A stretch of DNA of 64,000 nucleotides from Clostridia bacterium (GCA_017461475.1 JAFTXX010000050.1:1-64000), one strand, 5' to 3'. Positions 1 to 10,307 are shown, counted from the first letter of the stretch. Notes: generated from the sequence alone by a model not told the origin. A program made the numbers and translations.

Positions 1-44
1 AACATCTGTATTTGATTGCGTTTTTTCTTCTCACTTGTCAGCAT
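1..44 (-). CDS. Start of an unidentified gene running off the left edge
   Basis: Only the first 14 codons are inside the window (MLTSEKKKRNQIQM), too few to assign a family. The start is supported by a purine-rich ribosome site (GAGGGGAT) six to eight bases upstream of the ATG and by a good sigma-A promoter just upstream. A short lysine/arginine-rich start like this fits many small DNA-binding proteins, but that is a guess. Confidence 0.55.
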   Translation of the reverse strand, partial: MLTSEKKKRNQIQM

Positions 45-70
45 TTTTATCCCCTCACTTCCTTGTCTCT

Positions 71-99
71 ATTATACCACTTCTTCGCTTTATATGCAA
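71..99 (-). promoter_or_regulatory. Sigma-A promoter for the left-edge gene
   Basis: On the minus strand a TTGCAT -35 (94-99) and a perfect TATAAT -10 (71-76) are separated by 17 bases. The -35 overlaps the poly-U tract of the preceding terminator, so the two units are packed back to back. Confidence 0.65.
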
Positions 100-162
100 A
101 AAAACAAAGCCACTTCTCAGTGACTTTGTCTTCAGTCTGAAGCCGATGCTTTCGCATCGGCT
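98..162 (-). terminator. Double intrinsic terminator after the SLH/WG gene
   Basis: Two hairpins lie in series on the minus strand. The first (141-162) has a perfect 9-bp stem with a GAAA-type loop. The second (105-128) has a 10-bp stem followed by seven uridines (98-104), a classical rho-independent terminator. Confidence 0.85.
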
Positions 163-168
163 TTTAGT

Positions 169-2202
169 TTAAGGATGGATAATATAGTTTACATTGTTAA
201 ATGTGCAAATGTAATAGTTATTATAACCGAGGGCGGTTATTCTGTCATAATAGAAAGGCTCTTTTGCGTATCTGATTACGACTTCGTCACCGTACTTAAC
301 GACGGGCTTGCCGTTTTCCTGTGATATGCTGTAATTAAGCTTTGCACTGTCGCCCTTTGCTGCCGCTTCGGGAGTATCATGTACTGCGGGAGTCGCACGT
401 CTTGCCCAATAATAGCCATACTTACCGTCAAGGCTCTTATATACACAGGTTCCATTTACAACTGCAAGCTCTACAGCCTCAGTGCCATCTTCGAGTATGA
501 TTCTGTCGCCATTAGTATAGTATGCCTCATAGTTGTAGTCGTAGGTTCCGATTCGTACATATTTCAAAACCTCATTGGTTTCGGTATCGTATGCAAAGTT
601 ATATTCATTTTTAAAATAGTCGCTACCCTTGTAGTGCATATATCCAAAGCAAATAAGGTTGCCCACCGTCTTGTAGTTTACTCCAAATGGGCCATCTGCG
701 CTTGCAAGAACATCACCGGTTACATCAACGATATCCACACCGCCGTCACGGGTTCCAACTGCAAAGCCGTAATCAGTGTAAATTTCGGTATACTTGCCAA
801 GGTCAAAAATAATACCGTTCAAGCTTGCAAGAGCGCACATTGAACCGTATCTGAGCACTGCAAAGTCGCCATTAAGCGATATACCGTCATAAAGCGCATC
901 TGTAATCTTGCCATATGGAGATGCAAGACCGTACTTTCCGTTTTCAACAAATGTAGCAAGTCCTGTTGTTTCCGACACCTTCTCATAAGCACCATACGAA
1001 ATAAGGTTGCAGTTTTTATCATAGAAATAGTAGTTGGGATATTTATAAACTATGATATATTCATCGGTAATGGTAAACCATTGGTTTTCTTCATATTGGA
1101 AAAGAACTTTACCGTTTTTGTCGACAAGTGCACGCGCGCTTTGTGCATATGATATAGCCTTATCAAGAACGAAGAAATCGCCATTGCGCTCTACTACTGA
1201 AGTGAAGTTTTCAGCAAGCACCTTATTTCCGCAGTAGAGTTTAGCTTCCGTACCAACGGCAGTAACGCCCGTTACATAATAATCGTCACCGAGGGATTCA
1301 GCGTAACCATCATAAGTATAGAGCACATTGCCGTTTATATCAGCGATTTTATATGTGTATGGGTCATATGTCTCAAGATGAAATCTGCCGTTTTCAAGGT
1401 ACTTTACACTATAGTACTGAGCAGGAATAATAACACTGCCGTCTACGGTCATTACGCCGTATTTACCATCGTTTGAGAAAATAATCTTTCCGTCAGGGGT
1501 TACACTGCTAAATGTGCCATTGAGAACAACGCCTTTTCTCTCGGAAAGGGGCTTGAGATTTACCGAGATACGCTTGTCCGCATCTGCCATTCTTACAACG
1601 AGTGCCGCAAGCTCGGCTCTTGTAATTGCCGCATTCGGCTGGAACTTGCCGTACTCATCGCTGCCTGCAAGGATGCCTGCGTTATAAAGTGTGAAGATTG
1701 CTTTGGAATTCTTGCTGTTATCGTTTTCAACATCGGGAAGAGCTGTTACATTGTTGATAGCCTTCCATTCGCTGCTCGGAAGTGCGGCTACCATAATGCC
1801 TGCTGCTTCGGCACGGGTTGCATAGCGATTATAATCGCTGAACTCGCCTTTTGCGAAAATGCCGTTCTCGATGCAGTAATTAACCGCACCGTTATACCAT
1901 GCACCCTCGCCTGCGGGAATCTTGCCGTCGCCGCCGCCGTAGATATTGTGCATACGTGCCGCTATTGTTGCCGCCTCTGCGAGAGTGAACATGCCCTGCG
2001 GGTTAAAGGTTGTAGCGCTTGCGCCGTTGATAAGTCCGATTTCGTAACAGGTTTTAACAGAGGGGGCATACCATGCGCTTTCGCTTACATCGGTAAACTG
2101 TCCCTCATATGTTCTTGTGGTTTCAAATGCCGCGCTTGCAGAAATTGCAAGTGCACCAAACACTGTTGCTGCAGAGAGAACTAAAACTAAAAGCTTTTTC
2201 AT
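169..2202 (-). CDS. Secreted SLH-domain protein with WG repeats
   Basis: This is a surface protein of 677 aa. A signal peptide (residues 1-25, ending ASA-A) is followed by three SLH repeats (about 35-215), which in Gram-positive bacteria bind cell-wall polysaccharide. The rest (about 230-620) carries WG/KWG-type beta repeats such as NDGKYGVMTVDG, ENGKYGLASPYG and LDGKYGYYWA. I chose the ATG at 2202 because GGAGG lies eight bases upstream; an in-frame TTG five codons earlier overlaps that ribosome site. It is 79 bases after mrp and may be transcribed separately. Its SLH repeats resemble those of the protein at 39083-40888. The ligand of the WG part is unknown. Confidence 0.85.
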   Translation of the reverse strand: MKKLLVLVLSAATVFGALAISASAAFETTRTYEGQFTDVSESAWYAPSVKTCYEIGLINGASATTFNPQGMFTLAEAATIAARMHNIYGGGDGKIPAGEGAWYNGAVNYCIENGIFAKGEFSDYNRYATRAEAAGIMVAALPSSEWKAINNVTALPDVENDNSKNSKAIFTLYNAGILAGSDEYGKFQPNAAITRAELAALVVRMADADKRISVNLKPLSERKGVVLNGTFSSVTPDGKIIFSNDGKYGVMTVDGSVIIPAQYYSVKYLENGRFHLETYDPYTYKIADINGNVLYTYDGYAESLGDDYYVTGVTAVGTEAKLYCGNKVLAENFTSVVERNGDFFVLDKAISYAQSARALVDKNGKVLFQYEENQWFTITDEYIIVYKYPNYYFYDKNCNLISYGAYEKVSETTGLATFVENGKYGLASPYGKITDALYDGISLNGDFAVLRYGSMCALASLNGIIFDLGKYTEIYTDYGFAVGTRDGGVDIVDVTGDVLASADGPFGVNYKTVGNLICFGYMHYKGSDYFKNEYNFAYDTETNEVLKYVRIGTYDYNYEAYYTNGDRIILEDGTEAVELAVVNGTCVYKSLDGKYGYYWARRATPAVHDTPEAAAKGDSAKLNYSISQENGKPVVKYGDEVVIRYAKEPFYYDRITALGYNNYYICTFNNVNYIIHP

Positions 2203-2281
2203 TTCTTTTTCCTCCAAAAAATTGTTTTCATTTACAAAGACAACGAAAAGTAGTGTTAGGTTTTATTTATTTAAAAAAGTT

Positions 2282-3109
2282 TTAAATTTTTTCAATTGCA
2301 TCTGCTGCGGTAGCGAGATAGGTCTCCTCGCAGAGTTCAAGCGCGCCCTTGTCGCAGAGTGCGGCAAGGCGATGGTCAAACGGAAGTTTGCCGAGGACGT
2401 TGTAGCCGTACTCAGCGGCAGTTTCATCGATGTGGCTCTTGCCGAACACCTCGATGTGCTTGCCGCAATCGGGGCAAACTGCATAGCTCATGTTTTCAAC
2501 AAGTCCGAGCACGTTAATGTTCATCATACCCGCCATGTTTGCTGCCTTTTTGACTATCATCGAAACGAGTTCCTGGGGAGAACTTACGATAACGATGCCG
2601 TCGAGGGGAAGGCTCTGGAAAACGGTGAGCGGAACGTCGCCGGTTCCTGGAGGCATATCGACGAACATATAGTCAACCTCGTTCCAGACTACATCGGTCC
2701 AGAACTGCTTAACGGTGCCTGCGATAACGGGTCCGCGCCATACGACGGGGGCGGTCTCCTCTTCGAGGAGAAGGTTAACGGACATTACCTCAATGCCTGT
2801 CTTTGTGATTACCGGGTAAATGCCGTCGGGACTTCCCTGCGCTCTCTCGTGCAGACCGAAAATCTGAGGAATCGAGGGACCTGTTATATCAGCGTCGAGA
2901 ACCGCGGTCTTGTATCCGCGGCGGCTCATTTCAACAGCGAGAAGCGAAGTTACGAGCGACTTGCCTACGCCGCCCTTGCCGCTGACAACGCCGATGACTT
3001 TTTTAACGTTGCTGAGTGCGTTCTGAGGCTCGATAAGCGATTCGGGTTGCTTTTTGGAAGGGCAATCCGCACCGCATGTGGAGCAATCATGTGTACAATT
3101 TTCTGCCAT
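2282..3109 (-). CDS. mrp: Mrp/NBP35-family P-loop iron-sulfur carrier
   Basis: A 275-aa cytoplasmic ATPase of the Mrp/ApbC/NBP35 family, which binds and delivers Fe-S clusters. The N-terminus has a cysteine cluster (C5, C9, C12, C16), followed by the deviant Walker A motif GKGGVGKS and, near the C-terminus, a CPDC pair that in the family holds a bridging 4Fe-4S cluster at the dimer interface. The ATG at 3109 follows AAGGAG at eight bases; a longer in-frame start would run back into clpE. It lies 19 bases after clpE and is probably the last gene of the long operon. Confidence 0.9.
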   Translation of the reverse strand: MAENCTHDCSTCGADCPSKKQPESLIEPQNALSNVKKVIGVVSGKGGVGKSLVTSLLAVEMSRRGYKTAVLDADITGPSIPQIFGLHERAQGSPDGIYPVITKTGIEVMSVNLLLEEETAPVVWRGPVIAGTVKQFWTDVVWNEVDYMFVDMPPGTGDVPLTVFQSLPLDGIVIVSSPQELVSMIVKKAANMAGMMNINVLGLVENMSYAVCPDCGKHIEVFGKSHIDETAAEYGYNVLGKLPFDHRLAALCDKGALELCEETYLATAADAIEKI

Positions 3110-3128
3110 TTTTATATTCTCCTTGTTT

Positions 3129-5417
3129 TTATATGCAATTGATAATGAGTTTTTCACCGTCCGAGTCAATGCTTGCCGAGCTTACGCGGACGCGGTAATT
3201 TGAAATAATTTTCTCGGCGAGCGCGTCCTCGACATTGGTCTGGATAAAGCGGCGCATGTTGCGCGCTCCAAACTTCTGCGAGAATGATTTCTCGGCGATA
3301 AACGAAGCCGTCGCGTCGGTATAGGTGAGGGCGATTCCCTTTTCCTCAAGCGCTTTTCCGAGCTCGGACAGCATGAGTTTTGCTATCTTACCGAAATCTG
3401 CCTTGTCAAGTGAACGGAAAGTGATAACCTCGTCAACGCGGTTGAGAAACTCGGGGCGCAGGAACGAAAGGAGCGCTTTTTCAGTCTTATCGTTTGCTGC
3501 GGCGCTCTCGCCTGTAAGGAAGCCCGAGATAGAAGAGGAAACGTCGGAACCGGCGTTGGTGGTCATAACTATTATTGCGTTTTCAAAATTGACTTCCTTG
3601 CCGTGAGCATCGGTAATTCTGCCGTCGTCAAGCACCTGAAGCAGGATATTGAGCACATCGGGATGTGCCTTCTCAATCTCGTCGAAAAGTACCACACTGT
3701 AGGGACGGCGGCGAATCTTTTCGGTGAGTTGCCCCGCGTCGTCATAGCCGACGTAACCGGGAGGCGAGCCGATGATCTTTGACACGCTATGTTTTTCCAT
3801 AAACTCGGACATGTCAAGTCGGATAAGCGTTTCGGGCGAGGAGAAAAGGTCGTTTGCAAGCGTTTTTACAAGTTCGGTCTTGCCGACGCCCGTGGGACCT
3901 GCGAAGATGAAGGACACGGGTTTACGCTTATAGGAAACACCCGCGCGGTTGCGCTTTATCGCGCGGGCAACCGCGTCGACAGCCTCGTTTTGACCGATGA
4001 TTTTTTCCTTCATACGGTCGGCGAGTTTATCAATGCGGAAGAACTCATTTTCGGTTATTTCGGTTGCGGGAACGCCCGTCCATATCTCGATAACTCTTGC
4101 AAGGTCTTCGGCAGTGAGTTCAACTGCTTCGCACGCAGGGGTTATCTCTGCAATGCGGTCGTTGACACGTGCTTCGCGCACGCGGATATCGGCAAGCTGA
4201 CGGTATTTTTCCTGCATATCGTCCATTTCCTGCTCTGGTGCGCTCTCTGCCATTGCACGTTCTTTTTTAAGTTTTTCCAGTTCGTCGCCGAGCGACATTT
4301 TCTCATTGAGTTCGCTTGAGGAAAGCGCGCGGTAAGACGCTGCCTCGTCGAGCAGGTCAATTGCCTTATCGGGGAGATAACGGTCGGTGATATATCTCTC
4401 GGAGAGGTTGACTGCAAGTGAAAGTATGCCCTCGGGGATATTGATATTGTGATAGGTTTCGTAATAGTGCTTTATGCCGCGGAGCATTTCGATACTGTCA
4501 GCAACCGACGGCTCGTTTACCATTACGGGTTGGAAACGGCGCTCAAGCGCTGTGTCCTTTTCGATGTGCTTGCGGTACTCTTTAAGCGTGGTTGCGCCGA
4601 TAACGCGTATCTCACCGCGGGAAAGCGCGGGTTTTAAGATGTTAGCCGCGTTCATGCTTCCCTCAGCGTCGCCCGCGCCAACGATGTTATGAACCTCGTC
4701 GATAACAAGAATGATGTTGCCCGCTTCCTTGACCTCGCGGACAAGTCCTAAGATACGCGACTCAAACTGACCGCGGAACTGCGTTCCCGCGACGAGCGCG
4801 GTAAGGTCAACAAGGTAGATTTCACAGCCTTTGAGTTTATACGGTACATCGCCTGACGCAATTTTTTGCGCAAGCGCTTCGGCAATGGCGGTCTTACCTA
4901 CGCCGGGTTCACCGATAAGGCAGGGATTGTTCTTCTGGCGGCGGCAAAGTATCTGAATAACTCTCGCCATTTCGCGCTCGCGGCCAATGATTCTGTCAAG
5001 TTTGCCATCGCGCGCCTTCTGCGTGATATTTTCGCAATAGGTATCAAGGAATTTTCGTTTTTGCTCCTTTGCACCCTTGCCTTTTTCCTGTGCGCCCCTC
5101 GGAGGAACGTTGCCGCCGAGACCGCTGTCACGCAGTATCTTACCGAAGTCAACAGCAGGCGCTCTGCCGTCTTCCATAGACGGCTCTTCGCCGTCCTCGG
5201 AGGGCACAAGTCCCTGCATCATTTCTTCGGCGTCCTCTGTCATCTGGTCAAATTCTTCATTGGATATACCCATTTTTTTGAGTATATCATCTATCGGCTT
5301 GATGCCGAGTTCCTTTGCGCATTTAAGGCAAATTCCCTCGTTTTTGCTTTCGCCGTTTTCAAGCCTTGTTATAAATACCACAGCAACACGCTTGTGGCAT
5401 CTTGCACACATTTCCAT
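3129..5417 (-). CDS. clpE: ClpE-type AAA+ chaperone with N-terminal zinc finger
   Basis: A 762-aa HSP100 unfoldase. The N-terminus has paired CxxC motifs (CARC near residue 4, CLKC near residue 30), the zinc finger that separates ClpE from ClpC. Two AAA+ modules follow, with Walker A motifs GEPGVGKT and GPTGVGKT and a coiled middle domain between them. ClpE normally feeds substrates to ClpP or acts in stress disaggregation. AAGGA lies seven bases before the ATG. In many Firmicutes ClpE is under CtsR control, but I see no CtsR site upstream here; the gene sits inside an operon 23 bases after pgsA. Confidence 0.88.
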   Translation of the reverse strand: MEMCARCHKRVAVVFITRLENGESKNEGICLKCAKELGIKPIDDILKKMGISNEEFDQMTEDAEEMMQGLVPSEDGEEPSMEDGRAPAVDFGKILRDSGLGGNVPPRGAQEKGKGAKEQKRKFLDTYCENITQKARDGKLDRIIGREREMARVIQILCRRQKNNPCLIGEPGVGKTAIAEALAQKIASGDVPYKLKGCEIYLVDLTALVAGTQFRGQFESRILGLVREVKEAGNIILVIDEVHNIVGAGDAEGSMNAANILKPALSRGEIRVIGATTLKEYRKHIEKDTALERRFQPVMVNEPSVADSIEMLRGIKHYYETYHNINIPEGILSLAVNLSERYITDRYLPDKAIDLLDEAASYRALSSSELNEKMSLGDELEKLKKERAMAESAPEQEMDDMQEKYRQLADIRVREARVNDRIAEITPACEAVELTAEDLARVIEIWTGVPATEITENEFFRIDKLADRMKEKIIGQNEAVDAVARAIKRNRAGVSYKRKPVSFIFAGPTGVGKTELVKTLANDLFSSPETLIRLDMSEFMEKHSVSKIIGSPPGYVGYDDAGQLTEKIRRRPYSVVLFDEIEKAHPDVLNILLQVLDDGRITDAHGKEVNFENAIIVMTTNAGSDVSSSISGFLTGESAAANDKTEKALLSFLRPEFLNRVDEVITFRSLDKADFGKIAKLMLSELGKALEEKGIALTYTDATASFIAEKSFSQKFGARNMRRFIQTNVEDALAEKIISNYRVRVSSASIDSDGEKLIINCI

Positions 5418-5440
5418 TAATTAATCCTTTCCTTAGGAAC

Positions 5441-5992
5441 TCACTTAGTATTTTTAGACTTGATATATTCTCTGAAATACTGTATCAGCGCTACCACCGC
5501 AAAGCAAAGCATTATCATGCTGATTGCAATGGTCCATGTACTTTTTACTTCCTCGGATGCTTTTTGCAAAGCGACAAGCGCGGCTATCGACACATAGAAC
5601 ACGCACACCGCAAATTTTCCCCAAAAACTGCTTTTTACAACCACGCTTTTTTTGCGGAACACGAAAAGTGCACCCGCGCCGATAAGCAGTTCCTTACATA
5701 TATATATAAGCGTCAGCCACAGCGGAATGATGTTTTTGATACTGAAGCAGATAAGCGCCGTGCACTGCATGGTTTTGTCCGCGAGCGGGTCGAGTATTTT
5801 GCCGACATTACTGACCCAGTTGTTCCTTCTGGCAAGCCAGCCGTCAAGCACGTCAGTGGCACCCGCGAGGAAAAACACAAACACTGCTGCCCAAACATGG
5901 CTTGGGTAATTCCAAAAGAACATCACTGCGAAAAGCGGCACAAGGCACAAGCGGATAAATGACAGGATGTTGGGAATAAACTTTTTTTGCAT
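5441..5992 (-). CDS. pgsA: CDP-diacylglycerol-glycerol-3-phosphate phosphatidyltransferase
   Basis: A 183-aa integral membrane enzyme that makes phosphatidylglycerol phosphate from CDP-diacylglycerol and glycerol 3-phosphate. The CDP-alcohol phosphotransferase signature DG-x2-AR-x8-G-x3-D-x3-D is complete (starts DGWLAR, ends LDPLAD). Several hydrophobic segments follow, and the length is normal. It lies 15 bases after the CvpA-like gene and 23 before clpE. The related reaction with another alcohol cannot be excluded from the motif alone, but size and context favour PgsA. Confidence 0.88.
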   Translation of the reverse strand: MQKKFIPNILSFIRLCLVPLFAVMFFWNYPSHVWAAVFVFFLAGATDVLDGWLARRNNWVSNVGKILDPLADKTMQCTALICFSIKNIIPLWLTLIYICKELLIGAGALFVFRKKSVVVKSSFWGKFAVCVFYVSIAALVALQKASEEVKSTWTIAISMIMLCFAVVALIQYFREYIKSKNTK

Positions 5993-6007
5993 GACAGACC
6001 TCCAAAG

Positions 6008-6679
6008 TTACCAAGGGCAAATTGATAAAAGGAATTTTGCTACAACGGTTTTTTCGGCGACTTCCAAAAATGCCGCGTCATTATTTATCGCGCCGTAAAC
6101 GCCGCAAAGAGATACCGCAACACTTGCTATTATCATGCCGAGCACAAACGCTTCAACCGCGCCGAACAGGATGCCGAGAGTTTTATTTAAGCCGTGCAAA
6201 ACGGGAAGCTTTGCGACGATATCAAGCAGCAGGCTGACGAGCTTGAGTACAATAAATGCTGCCAAGAAGATGATAACAAACGCCAATATATTTGAAACGG
6301 TGGCAGCAATTTTCACCGCAAGACTTACGGCAAACGTCTCAGCTTCTCCGGAAAAATCTACAAGCATTTCGTTAATATCAACGCCTATAGCATCAGCCGC
6401 GGTAAAAATTCCCTCAGGGAGCGCCGAAAAGTCAAACGTGCCGCCGTTTTCTGCCACGGTGTCGGCTATAAGCGAAAGCACATATTCTTCAACAGGCTTA
6501 TAAATATGTGCATCGTTTATGTAAACGCTGAGTTCTTTATAAAACATCATTGCCGCGATTATAGAAACCGCAACGGTAACAAGGCTGAACAGCGAACCTA
6601 TAAAACCACGCTTTGCCGCTTTGAAGAGTGTTGCCGCCATTACAGCAACAAGAACTATGTCAATTGCTAAATACATCAT
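6008..6679 (-). CDS. CvpA-family membrane protein
   Basis: A 223-aa protein with an N-terminal MYLAIDIVLVAVM membrane start and about four hydrophobic segments. The FKAAKRGFIGSLF stretch after the first segment is typical of the CvpA/colicin V production family. A middle extracytoplasmic stretch (about 55-100) is longer than in proteobacterial CvpA. The ATG overlaps the end of the upstream gene by four bases, so the two are probably co-translated. The molecular function in Firmicutes is not established. Confidence 0.72.
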   Translation of the reverse strand: MMYLAIDIVLVAVMAATLFKAAKRGFIGSLFSLVTVAVSIIAAMMFYKELSVYINDAHIYKPVEEYVLSLIADTVAENGGTFDFSALPEGIFTAADAIGVDINEMLVDFSGEAETFAVSLAVKIAATVSNILAFVIIFLAAFIVLKLVSLLLDIVAKLPVLHGLNKTLGILFGAVEAFVLGMIIASVAVSLCGVYGAINNDAAFLEVAEKTVVAKFLLSICPW

Positions 6680-7851
6680 TTCACCTCATATATTTTCGCA
6701 TAGTCACTGTAGCAGACTATGACGTTTTTTTCATCAGTTAAAAGTAGCTTTTTTGCCCCGCTTGGGACGGTTGTTTCGGTAATTTCGTCTCCGCAAATCA
6801 AAAGCTTTTCGTCGTAAAGAATTACCGCTTTTTTGCCGCAGAGCACAGCTCCTTTTGCTCCATATGGAACAGAAGTACGCTGAACGGTACCGTCAGCGAA
6901 GCAGACCATCACCTCTTCGGCGGCACCGACTTCATTTTTGTCAAGCAGGACGCACACTCCCTTTTCGGTTATTGAGCCGTAAAGTACATCCGATGTGCCA
7001 AACGATGTGTATGCGGTTTTGGTCATATCTGTGTCAAGGAAAGACACACCGAGCGTCGATATTACGGCAAAGCCGTCCCCGCATATGTCAAAGTCGAGTG
7101 CGGTGCCCTGCACGGCAAAGGTAAGGTCAATGTCCTCGGTTCCCATGGTGTAAACAGAAATATTTGTGTACAGAGTTGCGTCGGACGAAAAACTTTCACA
7201 GATGTAAAGCCGTTTATCGCCAAGGAAGCCGACGGAATAAGCATATCCCGCACGGGTAACTTTGCCTACAAGGTCAAAGTCTTTGTTGTAAATAAGCACT
7301 ACGCAGTCGCCTACATCATTTTTAGTCAGCACAGCGAAACTGCCGTCCGATGCCGCGGCACAAGAAATGATAGAATGATCAAGCGTCTCACTGTAAACCC
7401 GGCTGATGGAGTTATATACGTAAAATGAAGTTCCGCCCGCATCGTAGGCAATCATGTATTTATCCGAGCCTGTAAGAACGGGTGAGCGGAATGTCACCTT
7501 ATCTTCAAACGAGCGGCTGCCGAGAGCACGGTGGAACGAAACTCCGCTTGAAGAACCCACAGCGAGGTCGCCGCGGAAATACAGATAAACGTTTGTGTCG
7601 TTTGCCGTATAGTAAACCGCGTCGGTACTCAGCGATGTATGCCCCGCCTCGTCGATATCGCGGAGAATGTAGCGGAAGTTATCATAGGTAAGCCGCGAAC
7701 GGTATGCCCAGAGTGTGAGTATCAGCGCAGCCACCATGAAAAGGAGCAAAAGATATTTGACATTGCGAAGCTTTTTGCTTATTCGCAAATAATACTCGTT
7801 AACCCTCGGGACTTCGCCTTCCCCCTCGGGAATACGGCTGATTTTCGCCAT
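6676..7851 (-). CDS. Membrane-anchored beta-propeller protein (DUF5711-like)
   Basis: 391 aa: a short basic cytoplasmic N-terminus, one transmembrane helix (about 32-50, LLLLFMVAALILTLWAY), then an extracellular region of repeated four-strand blocks that read like a six- to eight-bladed propeller. I recognise the architecture as that of DUF5711 proteins of Clostridia, without certainty. No catalytic motif is visible. It lies between truA (20 bases) and the CvpA-like gene (4-base overlap), so a role at the cell envelope is the most that can be inferred. Confidence 0.6.
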   Translation of the reverse strand: MAKISRIPEGEGEVPRVNEYYLRISKKLRNVKYLLLLFMVAALILTLWAYRSRLTYDNFRYILRDIDEAGHTSLSTDAVYYTANDTNVYLYFRGDLAVGSSSGVSFHRALGSRSFEDKVTFRSPVLTGSDKYMIAYDAGGTSFYVYNSISRVYSETLDHSIISCAAASDGSFAVLTKNDVGDCVVLIYNKDFDLVGKVTRAGYAYSVGFLGDKRLYICESFSSDATLYTNISVYTMGTEDIDLTFAVQGTALDFDICGDGFAVISTLGVSFLDTDMTKTAYTSFGTSDVLYGSITEKGVCVLLDKNEVGAAEEVMVCFADGTVQRTSVPYGAKGAVLCGKKAVILYDEKLLICGDEITETTVPSGAKKLLLTDEKNVIVCYSDYAKIYEVK

Positions 7852-7871
7852 ATCTTTTCTCCTTTCTGCAT

Positions 7872-8621
7872 TTAATATATTACTTTATTGAGGTACAAAC
7901 CGTCGGGCGGCGCGGTAAGTCCCGCCGCGGCGCGGTTCTTTGACGCGATTATTTTCTCCATGCCGCCTTTATCAAGTTTACCCGCGCCCGCAAGCACAAG
8001 TGTTCCCGCGATTATGCGCACCATGTTGTAGAGAAAGCCGTTGGCGGCGATTTTCACGGTGATGATGTCATCGTTTTGTTCCACGGTGCAGTATTTCACC
8101 GTACGTACGGTGTCCTCAATTTTTGACCCTGCCGCCATAAACGATGCAAAATCGTGGGCGCCGATGAGCGCCGTGGCGCACTCGTTCATGCGCTCTGCCG
8201 CATCCGGCAAAAGCCGTCTGTCATAGTGCCACACTCTGCCGAAAAGGAAAGGGTCGCGGATGGGGGCAACATGAATTTTATAGATATATTCTTTGTATTT
8301 TACATCATATCTCGGGTGAAATCCGTCGCTTACCGCCTCGGCGCTGCTGACCGATATATCATTGGGCAAAAACGGCGCAAACGCCGTCGGTATACGCTCG
8401 AGCGGTATACGGTTTGCTGTTTTGGACAGTTCAACAGTTGCGGCAAAATCGTTTGCATGCACGCCGCTGTCGGTGCGGCTGCACCCTGTGATATCGGAAT
8501 GTTCACCGAAGAGTTTTTCCGCCGCTTCGGTAAGCGTACCCTGCACGGTACGTGCGTTAGGCTGATATTGCCAACCGCAAAAGTCGGTTCCGAGATACTT
8601 GAGTCTGAGTAATATCTTCAT
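7872..8621 (-). CDS. truA: tRNA pseudouridine(38-40) synthase TruA
   Basis: 249 aa. TruA isomerises uridines 38-40 of the tRNA anticodon arm. The catalytic aspartate lies in GCSRTDSGVHA near residue 50, and the N-terminal LRLKYLGTDFCGWQ block is typical. I place the start at the ATG at 8621, whose A overlaps the stop codon of ecfT (TAATG), giving stop-start coupling; an earlier in-frame start lies inside ecfT. The ecfA1-ecfA2-ecfT-truA order is conserved in Firmicutes. Confidence 0.95.
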   Translation of the reverse strand: MKILLRLKYLGTDFCGWQYQPNARTVQGTLTEAAEKLFGEHSDITGCSRTDSGVHANDFAATVELSKTANRIPLERIPTAFAPFLPNDISVSSAEAVSDGFHPRYDVKYKEYIYKIHVAPIRDPFLFGRVWHYDRRLLPDAAERMNECATALIGAHDFASFMAAGSKIEDTVRTVKYCTVEQNDDIITVKIAANGFLYNMVRIIAGTLVLAGAGKLDKGGMEKIIASKNRAAAGLTAPPDGLYLNKVIY

Positions 8622-9442
8622 TATATTGAGAAATAAGGCAGATAGATGTTGCAAAGGATTATTCCGCTGACAAACACCGCTGCAAGCATCAGAAGTACAA
8701 CGTCACACTTGCCGTAGCGAAGCTGTTTGAGTTTGGTTCTTCCCTCTCCGCCGCGGTAACAGCGACATTCCATTGCAATCGCGAGGTCATCTGCGCGCTT
8801 GAACGATGAAACAAACAGCGGAATGAGAATAGGAATAAGCGCCTTTGCTTTTTTTACAAGTCCGCCGCTTTCAAAGTCTGCACCGCGTGCCTTCTGTGCG
8901 TCCATAATCTTGTCGGTCTCCTCGATAAGAGTGGGGATAAAGCGCATGGCAATGGTCATCATCATTGCAAAATCGTGAACGGGTACTTTGAGTTTTTTGA
9001 GCGGGTTTAAAAGCTCCTCAATGCCATCGGTAAGCGCAATGGGCGTTGTGGTATATGTGAGCGCAACGCTCATGCCGACTACCAAAAGTATAATGCGGAC
9101 TGCCATATACAAGGCGAAAATCACGCCTTCTTCGTAGATGTGGATGAATTTCCACTCAAAGAGAAGCTTTTCGCCAGTGGTCCAGAAAACATTAAGCACT
9201 GCGGTAAACAGTATGATAAACGCAAGCGGTTTTACCGCGCGGATAACGCTTTTGAAAGGTACGCCGCTTATGATTATCATTGCCACAGTAAAAGCAAGTG
9301 CAAATGCGAAACTTGCCGCACTCTTGGCAAAAAACAGCACTACGATGTAAAGCACAGCAAACAAAAGTTTTGCACGCGGGTCGGCGCGGTGCAACAGCGA
9401 ATTGCCCACGAAATACTGACCGAGGGTAACGTCTTTAATCAT
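8621..9442 (-). CDS. ecfT: Energy-coupling factor transporter transmembrane subunit
   Basis: 273 aa. EcfT is the membrane scaffold joining the two ATPases to interchangeable substrate-binding S components for vitamin and metal uptake. The N-terminal HRADPRAKLLF motif, several transmembrane helices, and the two coupling motifs with the Ala-Arg-Gly core (KARGAD near 180; a second similar segment near the C-terminus) fit the family. Its ATG overlaps the end of ecfA2 by four bases. Confidence 0.93.
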   Translation of the reverse strand: MIKDVTLGQYFVGNSLLHRADPRAKLLFAVLYIVVLFFAKSAASFAFALAFTVAMIIISGVPFKSVIRAVKPLAFIILFTAVLNVFWTTGEKLLFEWKFIHIYEEGVIFALYMAVRIILLVVGMSVALTYTTTPIALTDGIEELLNPLKKLKVPVHDFAMMMTIAMRFIPTLIEETDKIMDAQKARGADFESGGLVKKAKALIPILIPLFVSSFKRADDLAIAMECRCYRGGEGRTKLKQLRYGKCDVVLLMLAAVFVSGIILCNIYLPYFSI

Positions 9443-10299
9443 TTGCGTCCACCTCCGAGCATAGAAATCAGCACCGCCTTTGCGTCATCGACGGTGTAAA
9501 TCTCCTGCGGAATGGGCATGCCCCCCTCGCGGAGAAGCGAGATAAGTTTTGTCACTTCGGGTACGCCGAGACCTATCTGCATAAGTTTTTCGGCATCGCC
9601 GAAAACCTCACGCTGTGTGCCTTCAAGGTAAATTTCACCGTCGTTCATCACAACAAGACGGTCGCAGTATCTCGCCATGTCTTCCATGCTGTGACTTACG
9701 ATTATGACCGAAGCGCCGCTTTCACGGCGGTAACGGTCAAGTCCTGTGAAAATGTCCTCGCGGCCCTTTGGGTCAAGCCCCGCGGCGGGTTCATCAAGCA
9801 CCAGCACTTCGGGTTTCATTGCCATAATTCCCGCGATTGCCACGCGGCGTTTCTGTCCGCCCGAAAGCTCAAAAGGCGAGCGGTCGAGCATATCGCGGCT
9901 TACTCCAGCAAAAGACGCGGCTTCTTCAACTCGGCGGGCGATTTCGTCCTCGTCAAGTCCCATATTGCGCGGTCCGTATGCGATATCCGAGCGCACAGTC
10001 TCGTCAAAAAGTTGGTACTCGGGGTACTGCATGACAAGTCCTACGCGGAAACGAACTTTGGAAATCTCCTTTGGATTTTCCCAAATATCTTTGCCGTCAA
10101 GCAGTATCTTTCCGCTATCAGGTTTCAGCAGACCGTTGAACATACGAAGCATTGTCGACTTGCCGCAGCCTGTGTGTCCGATAATGCCTGTCATAAGACC
10201 TTTTTCAATTTTCAGATTGATATTGACAAGTGCTTCATGCGCCATAGGCGTGCCCTTATCATATGTGTAACACACATCCGAAAGTTCTAAGATAGTCAT
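9439..10299 (-). CDS. ecfA2: Energy-coupling factor ATPase EcfA2
   Basis: 286 aa ABC ATPase. Walker A is GHTGCGKS (about 40), the signature is LSGGQKRR and Walker B is VLVLDEPAAGLDP, with the switch histidine in IIVSHSM. It pairs with EcfA1 and EcfT as the shared energising module for ECF importers. Only eight bases separate it from ecfA1. Confidence 0.93.
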   Translation of the reverse strand: MTILELSDVCYTYDKGTPMAHEALVNINLKIEKGLMTGIIGHTGCGKSTMLRMFNGLLKPDSGKILLDGKDIWENPKEISKVRFRVGLVMQYPEYQLFDETVRSDIAYGPRNMGLDEDEIARRVEEAASFAGVSRDMLDRSPFELSGGQKRRVAIAGIMAMKPEVLVLDEPAAGLDPKGREDIFTGLDRYRRESGASVIIVSHSMEDMARYCDRLVVMNDGEIYLEGTQREVFGDAEKLMQIGLGVPEVTKLISLLREGGMPIPQEIYTVDDAKAVLISMLGGGRK

Positions 10300-10307
10300 T
10301 TTTCCTC

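Noticed and set aside
2117..3142. 341-aa plus-strand frame
   Set aside because: Long only because it lies antisense to mrp in a codon-biased region; mrp has clear motifs.
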